From: Cloacibacterium sp046296655
GTDB taxonomy: Bacteria; Bacteroidota; Bacteroidia; Flavobacteriales; Weeksellaceae
Assembly: GCA_046296655.1 (NCBI GenBank)
Contig: JBKBLE010000006.1
Coordinates: 28,018 to 92,017 of the forward strand
DNA: 64,000 nt
Direction: 5' to 3'
Positions 7,738 through 16,112 of the stretch are shown one piece after another; the stretch's first letter is position 1, and each line of letters starts with the position of its first letter. Below the pieces are notes generated by a model that saw only the letters and a list, made by a program, of their open reading frames with translations, was not told the origin of the DNA and did not search any database. The position numbers and the translations under genes were made by a program.

Positions 7738-10179
7738 ATGAAAATCAACTATTTAGGAAAATCAAGACTTTCTGTGGTAATTGTATTAAGTGCTGCTAGC
7801 GTGGCATTTGCGCAAAAAGATAGAGATTCTATCAACTCAAAAGACATCGAACAGGTAGTTCTAACTGGGGTGGCAGATATCGCTAAAGACAGAAAAACTC
7901 CAGTAGCGGTTTCTACCATCAAAGAAGCTGTAATTGTAGAAAAACTAGGTAACCAAGAGTTTCCAGAAATTCTAAACACTACTCCTTCTGTGTATGCAAC
8001 TAAAGCAGGTGGTGGTTTTGGTGATTCAAGAATCAACGTAAGAGGTTTTGACCAAAGAAATACCGCAGTTATGATTAACGGGGTTCCTGTTAATGATATG
8101 GAGAACGGAGCTGTTTATTGGTCAAACTGGGCTGGTCTATCTGATGTAACTTCTGCAATGCAAGTTCAAAGAGGTCTAGGATCTTCTAAATTAGCAATTG
8201 CGTCTGTAGGTGGAACTATTAACGTTTTAACAAGAGCTGCAGACAAAAAAAGAGAAGGAAATGTAATGTTTGGACTTGGTAACGCTGGTTACAACAAACT
8301 TTTATTCTCTTATAACACAGGAAAAGGTACTACTGGATGGTCTTCTTCATTCTTAATGAGTAGAACAGCTGGAAGTATGTATGCTGACGGAACCGAGTTC
8401 GAAGGTTACAACTACTATTGGGCTCTTGGTTACCAAAATGGTAAACACGATTTCCAATTTACAATTACAGGTGCTCCACAATGGCACCACCAAAGATCTT
8501 TATCTCCTACAATCAATGAGTATTTAAAATATGGAAAAGATGGTGAACCAAACAGAAAATACAATCTAAACTGGGGAACTTTCCGTGGTGAAGAATATTC
8601 TTTCGCAAGAAATTACTATCACAAACCAGTAATGTCTTTGAACTGGGATTATAAAATCACAGACGCGACCAAATTATCTACAGTAGTTTACGCTTCATTT
8701 GGTAGAGGCGGTGGAACAGGAACTCTAGGTAAAGTTAACAACAAAACTGAAAATGGCTTCAGAAAAGCTGATGGAAGCATCGACTTTGATGCAATCTATG
8801 CTGCTAATGCTGCTATTGCAACTCCAAATTCTAACTCTGCTAATTCAGTATTTGTAAGAAGAGCATCTGTTAACTCTCACAACTGGATTGGAGCAATTTC
8901 TAGCTTAAACCACAAACTTAACGATAACTTAAACTTTACTGTCGGAGTAGATGGTAGATATTACAAAGGATTACACTACAGAGTTGTAAGTGATTTCTTA
9001 GGAGCTAAGTACATCATTGACAACACAGATAAAAACAATCCTAATAGAAAAATCACAGATGCATATGATGCTTCTCCAAACTGGAATCCATTCGGTGGAA
9101 AGACTGATGAAACTAAAATTGTTTACAACAATGATGGTATCGTAAACTGGTTAGGAGGTTTTGGTCAATTAGAATATAGCAATGGGGATTTATCTGCATA
9201 TGCTCAAGGTTCTATCTCTAACCAAGGTTTCCAAAGAGTAGATTATTTCCTTTATACACCAGCTAATCAGAAAACTGAAACGGTGAACAAATTAGGATAT
9301 AACGTGAAAGCAGGTGTTAATTATAACCTTAACGCTAATCACAATGTATTCTTTAATACTGGTTACTACGAAAGACAACCATTCTTTGGAGCTGTTTTCT
9401 TAGATAACACTAATACAATCAATCCAAGTTTAGAAAACGAAAAAGTTTTCTCTGCAGAATTAGGATACGGATTTAGATCTTCTTTCTTCAATGCAAACGT
9501 TAACCTATATAACACTTCTTGGGGAGATATCTTCAAAAGAGTTTCTTATAGAAAAACGGTTAATAACATCACAACTATTTATTATGCAAACGTTTTGGGA
9601 ATTAAAGAAATTCACAGAGGGGTAGAGGTTGATTTCAACGTAAAACCAGCGAATTGGATTACTGTTAATGGTATGTTCTCTGCAGGAGATTGGTACTATG
9701 ATAAAGATGTAAAAGCTACATTTATCAATGATGAGACTAATACTGTAGAAAAAGAAGGAACACTTCTAATTAAAGACTTAAAAGTAGGTGATGCTGCACA
9801 ATTAACTTGGGCGTTAGGAGCAGATGTAAGAGCAACAGAAAATTTAAAATTCGATGCTACTTACAGATATGCTGATAACTTATATTCTGGCTTTAACCCA
9901 GCTAACAATCTTGATAAAAACACTCCTGCTGTTAAGTTACCTTCATTCGGTCTTCTTGACCTAGGTTTCACTTTATCTACTAAAACTAACGTAGGTAAGA
10001 GCTTATCATTCAGATTAAACGTAAATAACGTACTAGATGAAACTTATATCTCTGATATGAGAACTAACATCGCTGCTGATGCAAATGCAGCTAATAACTG
10101 GAACGGTATTAACAAGAACAACCAAGTTTATTTCGGATTTGGTAGAACTTGGAACGCTTCAATCTCTTACAAATTCTAA
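7738..10179 (+). CDS. TonB-dependent outer membrane receptor
   Basis: 813 residues. A signal peptide (to about residue 25, cut after ASVAFA-Q) precedes a plug domain: IEQVVLTGVADIAKDRKTPVAV is a TonB-box-like start, and INVRGFDQRNTAVMINGVPVND and QRGLGSSKLA are plug motifs. A long beta-barrel rich in aromatic/Asn strands ends in a terminal aromatic strand (SISYKF). There is no N-terminal carboxypeptidase-like domain and no SusD gene beside it, so this resembles a FecA/cobalamin/siderophore-type receptor rather than a SusC glycan importer. The ligand is unknown. It is monocistronic with terminators on both sides. Confidence 0.9.
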   Translation: MKINYLGKSRLSVVIVLSAASVAFAQKDRDSINSKDIEQVVLTGVADIAKDRKTPVAVSTIKEAVIVEKLGNQEFPEILNTTPSVYATKAGGGFGDSRINVRGFDQRNTAVMINGVPVNDMENGAVYWSNWAGLSDVTSAMQVQRGLGSSKLAIASVGGTINVLTRAADKKREGNVMFGLGNAGYNKLLFSYNTGKGTTGWSSSFLMSRTAGSMYADGTEFEGYNYYWALGYQNGKHDFQFTITGAPQWHHQRSLSPTINEYLKYGKDGEPNRKYNLNWGTFRGEEYSFARNYYHKPVMSLNWDYKITDATKLSTVVYASFGRGGGTGTLGKVNNKTENGFRKADGSIDFDAIYAANAAIATPNSNSANSVFVRRASVNSHNWIGAISSLNHKLNDNLNFTVGVDGRYYKGLHYRVVSDFLGAKYIIDNTDKNNPNRKITDAYDASPNWNPFGGKTDETKIVYNNDGIVNWLGGFGQLEYSNGDLSAYAQGSISNQGFQRVDYFLYTPANQKTETVNKLGYNVKAGVNYNLNANHNVFFNTGYYERQPFFGAVFLDNTNTINPSLENEKVFSAELGYGFRSSFFNANVNLYNTSWGDIFKRVSYRKTVNNITTIYYANVLGIKEIHRGVEVDFNVKPANWITVNGMFSAGDWYYDKDVKATFINDETNTVEKEGTLLIKDLKVGDAAQLTWALGADVRATENLKFDATYRYADNLYSGFNPANNLDKNTPAVKLPSFGLLDLGFTLSTKTNVGKSLSFRLNVNNVLDETYISDMRTNIAADANAANNWNGINKNNQVYFGFGRTWNASISYKF

Positions 10180-10206
10180 AAACAATTTTAGATTTTATAA
10201 ATCACG

Positions 10207-10236
10207 AATCCCGGCTATATTTGCCGGGATTTTTTA
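10207..10236 (+). terminator. Terminator of the TonB receptor gene
   Basis: AATCCCGGC and GCCGGGATT arms around a TATATTT loop, then a T-run. The T-run merges with the next gene's promoter box. Confidence 0.85.
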
Positions 10237-10242
10237 TATTTG
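10235..10242 (+). promoter_or_regulatory. TAnnTTTG -7 box, 10258 gene
   Basis: TATATTTG, 15 bases before the ATG at 10258. It overlaps the T-run of the preceding terminator. Confidence 0.55.
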
Positions 10243-10257
10243 TAACAAATAAAAAAT

Positions 10258-10695
10258 ATGGATACATTTAACATTATTAGAGAAGCTCACAAAGGTTTCG
10301 GTTATTTAATTTTAGTAGCAGCATTAGTTTTCATCGTAGCATTATTGATGGCTATGTTTGGTTATTCTGGTAAAATCAGCAAGCTATTAAAAAAATCTAC
10401 CCTTTTTACCATGATTTTGTTTCACCTACAATTCTTAATCGGGATTGCTATGCTTGTTTTTTCCCCAGGATTAAAAGCAGCATTAGATAGCGGAACATTA
10501 ATGAGCGATTCTTACAATAGAGTAACTTTCGTAGAGCATCCTTTTTCTATGCTCGTGGCAGCTATTTTATTGACCATTATCAACAAATATTTAAAAAAGA
10601 ACGAAACCTTAGCACTAAAAGTAGTTTTCATGGGAGTTCTGGCATTGCTATTATTTGGCTACGCTTTCCCTTGGGCTAAAGTTTTCGGAGCATAA
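10258..10695 (+). CDS. Four-helix inner membrane protein, cytochrome-like, unknown function
   Basis: 145 residues with four strong hydrophobic segments (about 16-37, 48-68, 95-110 and 121-140). Histidines sit near the starts or ends of helices: H11 in REAHKGFGYL, one in MILFHLQFLIG and one in FVEHPFSML. Paired histidines in a small four-helix protein suggest a b-type haem or quinone protein, but this is only inference and no family signature was recognised. It stands alone between the receptor gene and asd. A substrate-translocation role is not excluded. Confidence 0.6.
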   Translation: MDTFNIIREAHKGFGYLILVAALVFIVALLMAMFGYSGKISKLLKKSTLFTMILFHLQFLIGIAMLVFSPGLKAALDSGTLMSDSYNRVTFVEHPFSMLVAAILLTIINKYLKKNETLALKVVFMGVLALLLFGYAFPWAKVFGA

Positions 10696-10750
10696 AAAAG
10701 AAATGTGTAAAATTGATTTAAATCATTTTATTGCAAAAGATAATTTTTAC

Positions 10751-10758
10751 TATCTTTG
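10751..10758 (+). promoter_or_regulatory. TAnnTTTG -7 box, asd (long leader)
   Basis: TATCTTTG, 130 bases before the asd ATG. If it is the real promoter, asd has a leader of about 120 bases, long for this window. No riboswitch fold was recognised in it. Confidence 0.45.
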
Positions 10759-10888
10759 TAAAAAATTTAGATAAATTTTCCAATAAACAATTTTCAAAAG
10801 GATTATTTATAACGAATATTATTAAATATTAGATTTAAGCAACATTTTACACCTTTAACTTTTTAAAAAATTTAAAACAATTTCAATT

Positions 10889-11896
10889 ATGAAAATCGCA
10901 GTAGTAGGCGCCACCGGAATGGTAGGCCAAGTTATGTTGAAAGTTTTGGAAGAAAGAAATCTTCCTATTACAGAATTAATTCCTGTAGCATCAGAAAAAT
11001 CCGTAGGAAAGAAAATCACTTTCAAGAGTAAACAGTATGACATCGTTTCTATGGAAACTGCGATTTCTATGAAACCTGAAATTGCTATTTTTTCTGCAGG
11101 AGGTTCTACTTCGCTAGAATACGCTCCTAAATTTGCAGAAGTAGGTTGCACCGTGATAGACAACTCTTCGGCTTGGAGAATGGACCCTACCAAAAAATTA
11201 GTAGTTCCAGAAATTAACGCTCACGTTTTAACCAAAGAAGATAAAATCATCGCAAATCCTAATTGCTCTACCATTCAAATGGTGATGGTTCTTAATCCTC
11301 TTCATATAAAATACAAAGTAAAAAGAGTAATCGTTTCTACTTACCAATCGGTTTCAGGAACAGGAAAAGCTGCTGTAGACCAATTGAACGCAGAAATTGC
11401 AAATGCTGTAAATCCTGGTTCTGTAGAAGTAAACGCTGTTTATCCTTACCAAATTTTCAAAAATGCATTACCACAGTGTGACGTTTTTGATGCAGATGAT
11501 TACACCAAAGAAGAACTTAAACTCATCAAAGAACCTAAAAAAATCATGGGTGATGATTCTATTAAAATTACAGCAACTGCGGTGAGAATTCCTGTACAAG
11601 GAGGTCACTCAGAAAGCGTAAACATAGAATTCGAAAATGATTTTGACTTAGAAGAAGTTAAAAATATTTTAGCCAATACTCCAGGAGTTGTTCTTCAAGA
11701 TGATGTAGAAAATAAAGTTTATCCTATGTGTTTCTACTCTGAAGGAAAAGACGAAGTTTTCGTAGGAAGAATAAGAAGAGACCTTTCTCAGCCAAACACT
11801 CTGAACTGCTGGATTGTAGCAGACAATCTGAGAAAAGGTGCCGCAACGAACGCGGTACAAATCGCAGAATATCTCATTGCAAACCAATTAGTATAA
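10889..11896 (+). CDS. asd: Aspartate-semialdehyde dehydrogenase
   Basis: 335 residues. The NADP-binding start is KIAVVGATGMVGQVMLKVL, and the catalytic cysteine is C126 in ANPNCSTIQMV. SVSGTGKAAV and PVQGGHSESVNIEF with the active-site His complete the family pattern. It reduces aspartyl phosphate to aspartate semialdehyde, the branch point to lysine/diaminopimelate, threonine and methionine. Neither aspartokinase nor dapA lies nearby. The gene is flanked by its own promoter and a strong terminator, so it is probably monocistronic. Confidence 0.96.
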   Translation: MKIAVVGATGMVGQVMLKVLEERNLPITELIPVASEKSVGKKITFKSKQYDIVSMETAISMKPEIAIFSAGGSTSLEYAPKFAEVGCTVIDNSSAWRMDPTKKLVVPEINAHVLTKEDKIIANPNCSTIQMVMVLNPLHIKYKVKRVIVSTYQSVSGTGKAAVDQLNAEIANAVNPGSVEVNAVYPYQIFKNALPQCDVFDADDYTKEELKLIKEPKKIMGDDSIKITATAVRIPVQGGHSESVNIEFENDFDLEEVKNILANTPGVVLQDDVENKVYPMCFYSEGKDEVFVGRIRRDLSQPNTLNCWIVADNLRKGAATNAVQIAEYLIANQLV

Positions 11897-11902
11897 AACA
11901 AC

Positions 11903-11926
11903 ATCCCGCGAAAAGCGGGATTTTTT
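11903..11926 (+). terminator. Terminator of asd
   Basis: ATCCCGC/GCGGGAT stem with a GAAAA loop and T6. Confidence 0.85.
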
Positions 11927-11958
11927 GTTAGAACCTTCAAACTTTTAAAATTAAATAC

Positions 11959-12966
11959 ATGGAAGTCGCAACCATCAATAAAAACAAACAAAAATTTACT
12001 TTCCAGAGAAATGTAGCCATCGTAGGTGTCATTTTATTCATCGGAAAACTGATTGCATGGCATCTCACCAATTCAGATGCTGTGTTTTCGGATGCTATGG
12101 AAAGTATTGTGAATATTATTTCGGCTTTCATGGGATTATATTCCTTGTATTTGGCAGCTCAACCAAAAGACGAAAACCATCCTTATGGTCACGGGAAAGT
12201 AGAGTTTGTAACTTCTGGAGTAGAAGGTTCGCTGATTATTTTTGCAGGGATTATGATTATTGTAGAAGCGGTAGACAGTTTGCTTCATGGCAATACTTTA
12301 AAAAAATTAGATTATGGAATTTTCATTGTTTTAGCAACAGCCATTATCAATTATTTGATGGGATACTTCTCCATCAAAAAAGGAGAAAGAGAAAATTCTG
12401 TGGTTCTCATTTCTTCAGGAAAACATCTTCAATCAGACACTTGGACAACTTTGGGTGTAGTCATCAGTTTAGTTCTAGTGTATTTTACTAAAATTTATTG
12501 GATAGATGCAGCCGTAGCTTTGGTTTTTGGTTCTTACATCATCATTGTAGGGTACAAAATTGTAAGAAAATCACTCAGTGGAATTATGGACGAAGCTGAC
12601 CCAGATTTATTAAAAGCTGTAGTAGAAGTTCTCGCCAAAAACCGAAAAAAAGAATGGATTGACATTCACAACATGAAGATCCAACAATACGGAAGTGGTT
12701 TACATATCGACGCTCACATTACGCTTCCTTGGTACGATACGCTTAGAGAATCTCACCAAGAAATGGAAAACATCATCAAAACTATGGTTGCTGAAACAGA
12801 AAGACATGTTGAATTTAATTTTCACATGGATGATTGCAAACCGCATTCTTGCGAAATTTGTCAACTAGAATGTGCGCACAGAATTCATACTTTTAAAAAG
12901 AAAATAGAATGGACCCCAGAAAGCGTTTCTCAAGTTTCTAAACATTGTCTGGAAAACAATCCTTAA
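11959..12966 (+). CDS. Cation diffusion facilitator family metal exporter
   Basis: 335 residues with about six hydrophobic segments in the first 210. The segment-2 metal site AVFSDAMESIVN and the HPYGHGKVEF loop before segment 3 are the classic CDF signatures. The cytoplasmic domain (about 210-290) ends in a Cys/His-rich stretch, FHMDDCKPHSCEICQLECAH, beyond the usual fold. That stretch could be an extra metal-sensing site. The family exports Zn, Fe, Co, Cd or Mn by proton antiport; the ion is not decided here. Its stop overlaps the stop of the convergent 12963 gene by two bases. Confidence 0.9.
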   Translation: MEVATINKNKQKFTFQRNVAIVGVILFIGKLIAWHLTNSDAVFSDAMESIVNIISAFMGLYSLYLAAQPKDENHPYGHGKVEFVTSGVEGSLIIFAGIMIIVEAVDSLLHGNTLKKLDYGIFIVLATAIINYLMGYFSIKKGERENSVVLISSGKHLQSDTWTTLGVVISLVLVYFTKIYWIDAAVALVFGSYIIIVGYKIVRKSLSGIMDEADPDLLKAVVEVLAKNRKKEWIDIHNMKIQQYGSGLHIDAHITLPWYDTLRESHQEMENIIKTMVAETERHVEFNFHMDDCKPHSCEICQLECAHRIHTFKKKIEWTPESVSQVSKHCLENNP

Positions 12967-13397
12967 TTTTTTCCAAGCTTTTTTCTGTAATAAAAAATAG
13001 GAAAAATCAACAGTAAAATTACCGGTTGAATCACGAATCTCCTCACTGAAAAGGTAAAAAGATAACCTACTTCCATTTTTGAATATAGACACCAAAGATA
13101 AATCGGGAAGAAAAATAAAAACGCTATCGTCATTAAAGCAATAGCTTGCAAAGTCCATTTTTTATTTAAAAACATAAAATGAACTACAATTGCCGAGAAA
13201 AATAAATTCAACAAAAATCTTAACAAATGACTTGTAACTAATTTCACCGAGTCAAAATCTGGAATTGTCGATACTTTATAATCTCCTTTGAAAAATGCTA
13301 AAAATGGATCGTAGAAAATTTTATCTTCTAAAAAACGCACAGAAATTAATCCTAAAATCCCTACGAAAACAAACAGCCAATTAAGAATTTTTCTCAT
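12963..13397 (-). CDS. Exosortase F system-associated membrane protein
   Basis: 144 residues, start at MRKILNWLFVFVGILGL, with four hydrophobic segments. Its start overlaps the end of xrtF by 17 bases, indicating translational coupling. Flavobacteria carry a conserved small membrane protein directly after xrtF, and length, topology and place all agree with it. The role is unknown; by context it helps exosortase F processing or surface sorting in the inner membrane. A TTG at 13409 would add four residues, but the ATG is the simpler start. The call rests more on neighbourhood than on residues. Confidence 0.75.
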   Translation of the reverse strand: MRKILNWLFVFVGILGLISVRFLEDKIFYDPFLAFFKGDYKVSTIPDFDSVKLVTSHLLRFLLNLFFSAIVVHFMFLNKKWTLQAIALMTIAFLFFFPIYLWCLYSKMEVGYLFTFSVRRFVIQPVILLLIFPIFYYRKKLGKN

Positions 13398-13908
13398 GGG
13401 TAATGACAAATTTATTAATCCAAAGTAACCACAGAACCACTACTCCACCATAAATAATCGCAGGAAAATAATAATCGTGTGCAGGTTTAGTTAAAGCAGG
13501 AAAATCTACCACAATCACATTCAGTACATAAATTCTAAAAAGATTTAAAATATAGAGCAAAACAATTCCTGCAAAAGTGAAATAAAACGTTTTTGCGCCT
13601 TTATAAAAAGCAAAAACAAACGCCAAAAACATGATCATCACCGAAACCGCATTACAACCTTCTACCATTCTGGTCGCTACTTTTCCGTTGATGTAAAACT
13701 GAACGGTTTCATGACTTGGAAAATCTTTAGTAACGGTTTCATAACCTGTCAAATTCAGTAAGAAAGCGCTTTGGTCAGAAATAATTTTGGTAAAGCCATC
13801 AATATTTCCAGAAAATTGGTTCAAATACCATTGATACAAGAGAAATAGCAATAGCCAAATTCCCAAAAATCTAAGCAAAACCCACAATATTTCTTTGAAA
13901 TCTTTCAT
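13381..13908 (-). CDS. xrtF: Exosortase family protein XrtF
   Basis: 175 residues with about five hydrophobic segments. The exosortase/archaeosortase catalytic triad is visible: C85 in MVEGCNAVSVM, R125 in LNLFRIYVLN and H144 in KPAHDYYFP. It is an integral membrane transpeptidase-like enzyme thought to cleave C-terminal sorting signals of exported proteins. XrtF is the short flavobacterial type. The ATG at 13908 is preferred over 13926 because a TATTTTTG box sits between them. No candidate substrate with a C-terminal sorting tail is seen in this window. Confidence 0.9.
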   Translation of the reverse strand: MKDFKEILWVLLRFLGIWLLLFLLYQWYLNQFSGNIDGFTKIISDQSAFLLNLTGYETVTKDFPSHETVQFYINGKVATRMVEGCNAVSVMIMFLAFVFAFYKGAKTFYFTFAGIVLLYILNLFRIYVLNVIVVDFPALTKPAHDYYFPAIIYGGVVVLWLLWINKFVITHEKNS

Positions 13909-13915
13909 ATTATAA

Positions 13916-13923
13916 CAAAAATA
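13916..13923 (-). promoter_or_regulatory. TAnnTTTG -7 box, xrtF
   Basis: TATTTTTG on the minus strand, seven bases before the ATG at 13908. It lies between two possible starts and decides for the inner one. Confidence 0.6.
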
Positions 13924-13948
13924 CACAAAAAATCCCTTTTCAAATTAT

Positions 13949-13956
13949 TATATTTG
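13949..13956 (+). promoter_or_regulatory. TAnnTTTG -7 box, AmgK-like gene
   Basis: TATATTTG, seven bases before the ATG at 13964. It rules out the in-frame TTG at 13958 as start. Confidence 0.6.
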
Positions 13957-13963
13957 CTTGGTA

Positions 13964-14989
13964 ATGAAAAATCAAGAAATAGCTCAACTTTTTTTCGAAG
14001 AATTTTTAGGCGAAAAGGCAACCGAATTTTTGGCATTGCCTCAAAGTGGTTCTGCGCGAATGAATTTCATTGGAAAATCCTCGAATGAAACTTACGTGAT
14101 TACTTACAACGAAAATCTTCTAGAAAACGAAGCGTTTTTCTATTTCACACAAGTTTTTTCAGATTTAAAGTTGAATACTCCTCAGATTTTTAAAATCAAA
14201 GAAGAAAGAAAACTTTACATTCAGGAATTTTTAGGCGAAAAAACACTTTCTGAAATCATCACTCAAGAAGGTGAATCTGAAAGAGTAAAATCTTTGGTCA
14301 AAAAAACATTAAAACAATTATTTGAACTTCAAGAAAAGACCCAAAACAAAATAGATTTTTCTAAAACTTTCGAGTACGAAAAGTATGACGAACTACCAAT
14401 TACACATGATTTGTACTACTTCAAAAATTATTTGATAGACATTCTAGAGTTGCCTTATCACAAATCTACTTTACTGAAAGAATTCAAAAAAATTGTAGAA
14501 AAAATAGAAAATTTAGCTCCAAAATCATTGATAATAAGAGATTTTCAGGCAAGAAATATTTTGGTCAATGATAAAGACGAAGTTTTTTTCATCGATTATC
14601 AAGCGGCAATGGAAGGACCTGCTCTATACGATGTGGTTTCTTTTCTCTTCCAAGCTAAAGCCAATTTTTCTGAAAATTTCAAAAATGAAATGCTGGAATA
14701 TTACTTCTCTTTTCATCCTTCAGAACAAAGAAATGAATTAGAAAAATCTTTGAAATATTGTAAAATGATTCGTTTTATTCAGGTTTTAGGAGCCTACGGT
14801 TTTAGAGGACTCATTCAGAGAAAACCGCATTTTATCGCAAGTTTAGAACAAGGAATTCAAAATTTAGTAGAATTCACCAAAACAGAACTCGAAATGAATG
14901 AATATCCTGAGCTAAAAAACTTAATTCTACAATTGAACACAACAGAAACTAAAAATAAAATTCAAAAATTAATTGATCTAAACCATTAA
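13964..14989 (+). CDS. amgK: AmgK-like sugar kinase (APH-fold phosphotransferase)
   Basis: 341 residues with the aminoglycoside-phosphotransferase fold. The catalytic loop is IIRDFQARNILV (D193, N198), the metal aspartate is D211 in FIDYQAAMEGPALYDVVSF. This last block closely matches the IDFQ-A-GP-YDLVS pattern of AmgK, the anomeric MurNAc/GlcNAc kinase of cell-wall recycling. The MurU-like gene two genes downstream supports that: together they would convert MurNAc to UDP-MurNAc, bypassing fosfomycin-sensitive synthesis. Between them lie a repeat array and a GxxExxY gene. A general small-molecule kinase role is the alternative. Confidence 0.75.
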   Translation: MKNQEIAQLFFEEFLGEKATEFLALPQSGSARMNFIGKSSNETYVITYNENLLENEAFFYFTQVFSDLKLNTPQIFKIKEERKLYIQEFLGEKTLSEIITQEGESERVKSLVKKTLKQLFELQEKTQNKIDFSKTFEYEKYDELPITHDLYYFKNYLIDILELPYHKSTLLKEFKKIVEKIENLAPKSLIIRDFQARNILVNDKDEVFFIDYQAAMEGPALYDVVSFLFQAKANFSENFKNEMLEYYFSFHPSEQRNELEKSLKYCKMIRFIQVLGAYGFRGLIQRKPHFIASLEQGIQNLVEFTKTELEMNEYPELKNLILQLNTTETKNKIQKLIDLNH

Positions 14990-16112
14990 GATTTTGAAAT
15001 TTCAAAATTCATTAAGAGATTAAGAATATTAAGTGAAAATAATGGAGTTGCAATTACTTAAAAATATTTTTTTGATTTATCAAAAATACTTAATGGTAAA
15101 AAATAAAAATCTTAATTTTAAAAAATGATTAAACTTGAAATAGAAACTAATCAAATTAACATTAAGATTTTGAAATTTCAAAATTAATTAAGAGATTAAG
15201 AACATTAAGTTTAAAAACTAAAGTTTTTAAAATGACAAAAAAGAAAGTAACTCAATTATCATATGAAATAATAGGACTTGCCATAAAAGTTCATAAAGAA
15301 CTTGGCGCTGGTTTATTAGAAAGTATATATGAGGATTGTTTAAAATATGAGTTAGAAAAAAATGGCTATGACGTGAAACAACAGTTAACTGTTCCTATTA
15401 TTTATGATAATAAAATTATGGAAACTAAATTAGTTGTTGATTTGTTGGTAAATGACACCATTGTTGTTGAATTAAAAGCAATTGAAGAAACATTACCAAT
15501 TCATGAAGCTCAACTCCTAACATACATGAAAGTTCTAAAAAAACCACAAGGATTATTAATAAATTTTTTCTCCAAAAACATCACAAAATCCATGAAGCCT
15601 TTTGTTAATGAATATTTTAACATGCTTCCTGATTGATTTTTGATTTATCAAAAAAACTTAATTATCTTAATACCTTAATGGTAAAAAATAAAATCTTATT
15701 TTTTTAAAAATGCATAAGCTTAAAATAGAAACTAAAGAATTAACCATTAAGATTTTGAAATTTCAAAATTAATTAAGGAATTAAGAACATTAAGTGAAAA
15801 ATAATGGAGTTGCAATTACTTAAAAATGTTTTTTTGATTTATCAAAAATACTTAATGGTAAAAAATAAAAATCTTAATTTTAAAAATGTATAAACTTAAA
15901 ATAGAAACTAATGAAATTAAGATTTTGGAGTTTCAAAATTAATTAAGAGATTAAGAATATTAAGTGAAAATAATGGAGTTGCAATTACTTAAAAATATTT
16001 TTTGATTTATCAAAAAAACTTAATTTTCTTAATACCTTAATAAATACTTAATGGTAAAAAATAAAAATCTTAATTTTAAAAAATGAATAAACTAAACATA
16101 GACATTTACAGT
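14988..16112 (+). repeat. Tandem repeat array with decayed copies of the RapZ-C gene start
   Basis: Four units of about 170-200 bases. Each begins ATTAAGATTTTGRARTTTCA (14988, 15160, 15747, 15917). Each continues with AATTAAGAGATTAAGAAYAT and, in units 1, 3 and 4, a GGAGTTGCAATTACTTAAAA segment. Then follow GATTTATCAAAAA and CTTAATGGTAAAAAATAAAA, and the unit ends in an A-rich leader plus an ATG. The ATGs at 15125, 15710 and 15886 open 18-20-codon reading frames (MIKLEIET, MHKLKIET and MYKLKIET starts). They resemble the true MNKLNIDI start of the gene at 16083, then run into the next unit and stop. Unit 2 carries the GxxExxY gene in place of the GGAGTTGC segment. Confidence 0.85.
15232..15636 (+). 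CDS. GxxExxY protein (PD-(D/E)XK nuclease-like)
   Basis: 134 residues. The name-giving motif GLLESIY (G27, E30, Y33) and the nuclease-like core VVDLLVNDTIVVELKAIE (D70, E80, K82) are both present. This is the D-x(n)-ExK arrangement of the PD-(D/E)XK fold. Members are common in Bacteroidota and have no settled function. The gene lies inside the second unit of the surrounding repeat array, replacing part of the unit, and separates the AmgK-like gene from its partners. It therefore looks like an insertion. The remaining triad is intact, so nuclease activity is possible but untested. Confidence 0.85.
   Translation: MTKKKVTQLSYEIIGLAIKVHKELGAGLLESIYEDCLKYELEKNGYDVKQQLTVPIIYDNKIMETKLVVDLLVNDTIVVELKAIEETLPIHEAQLLTYMKVLKKPQGLLINFFSKNITKSMKPFVNEYFNMLPD

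Noticed and set aside
10760..10888. Lysine riboswitch in the asd leader
   Set aside because: The leader is long enough to look, but it is plain AT-rich sequence without the conserved helices.
14990..16082. CRISPR array
   Set aside because: Units are about 170-200 bases, continuous, without unique spacers, and no cas gene is near.
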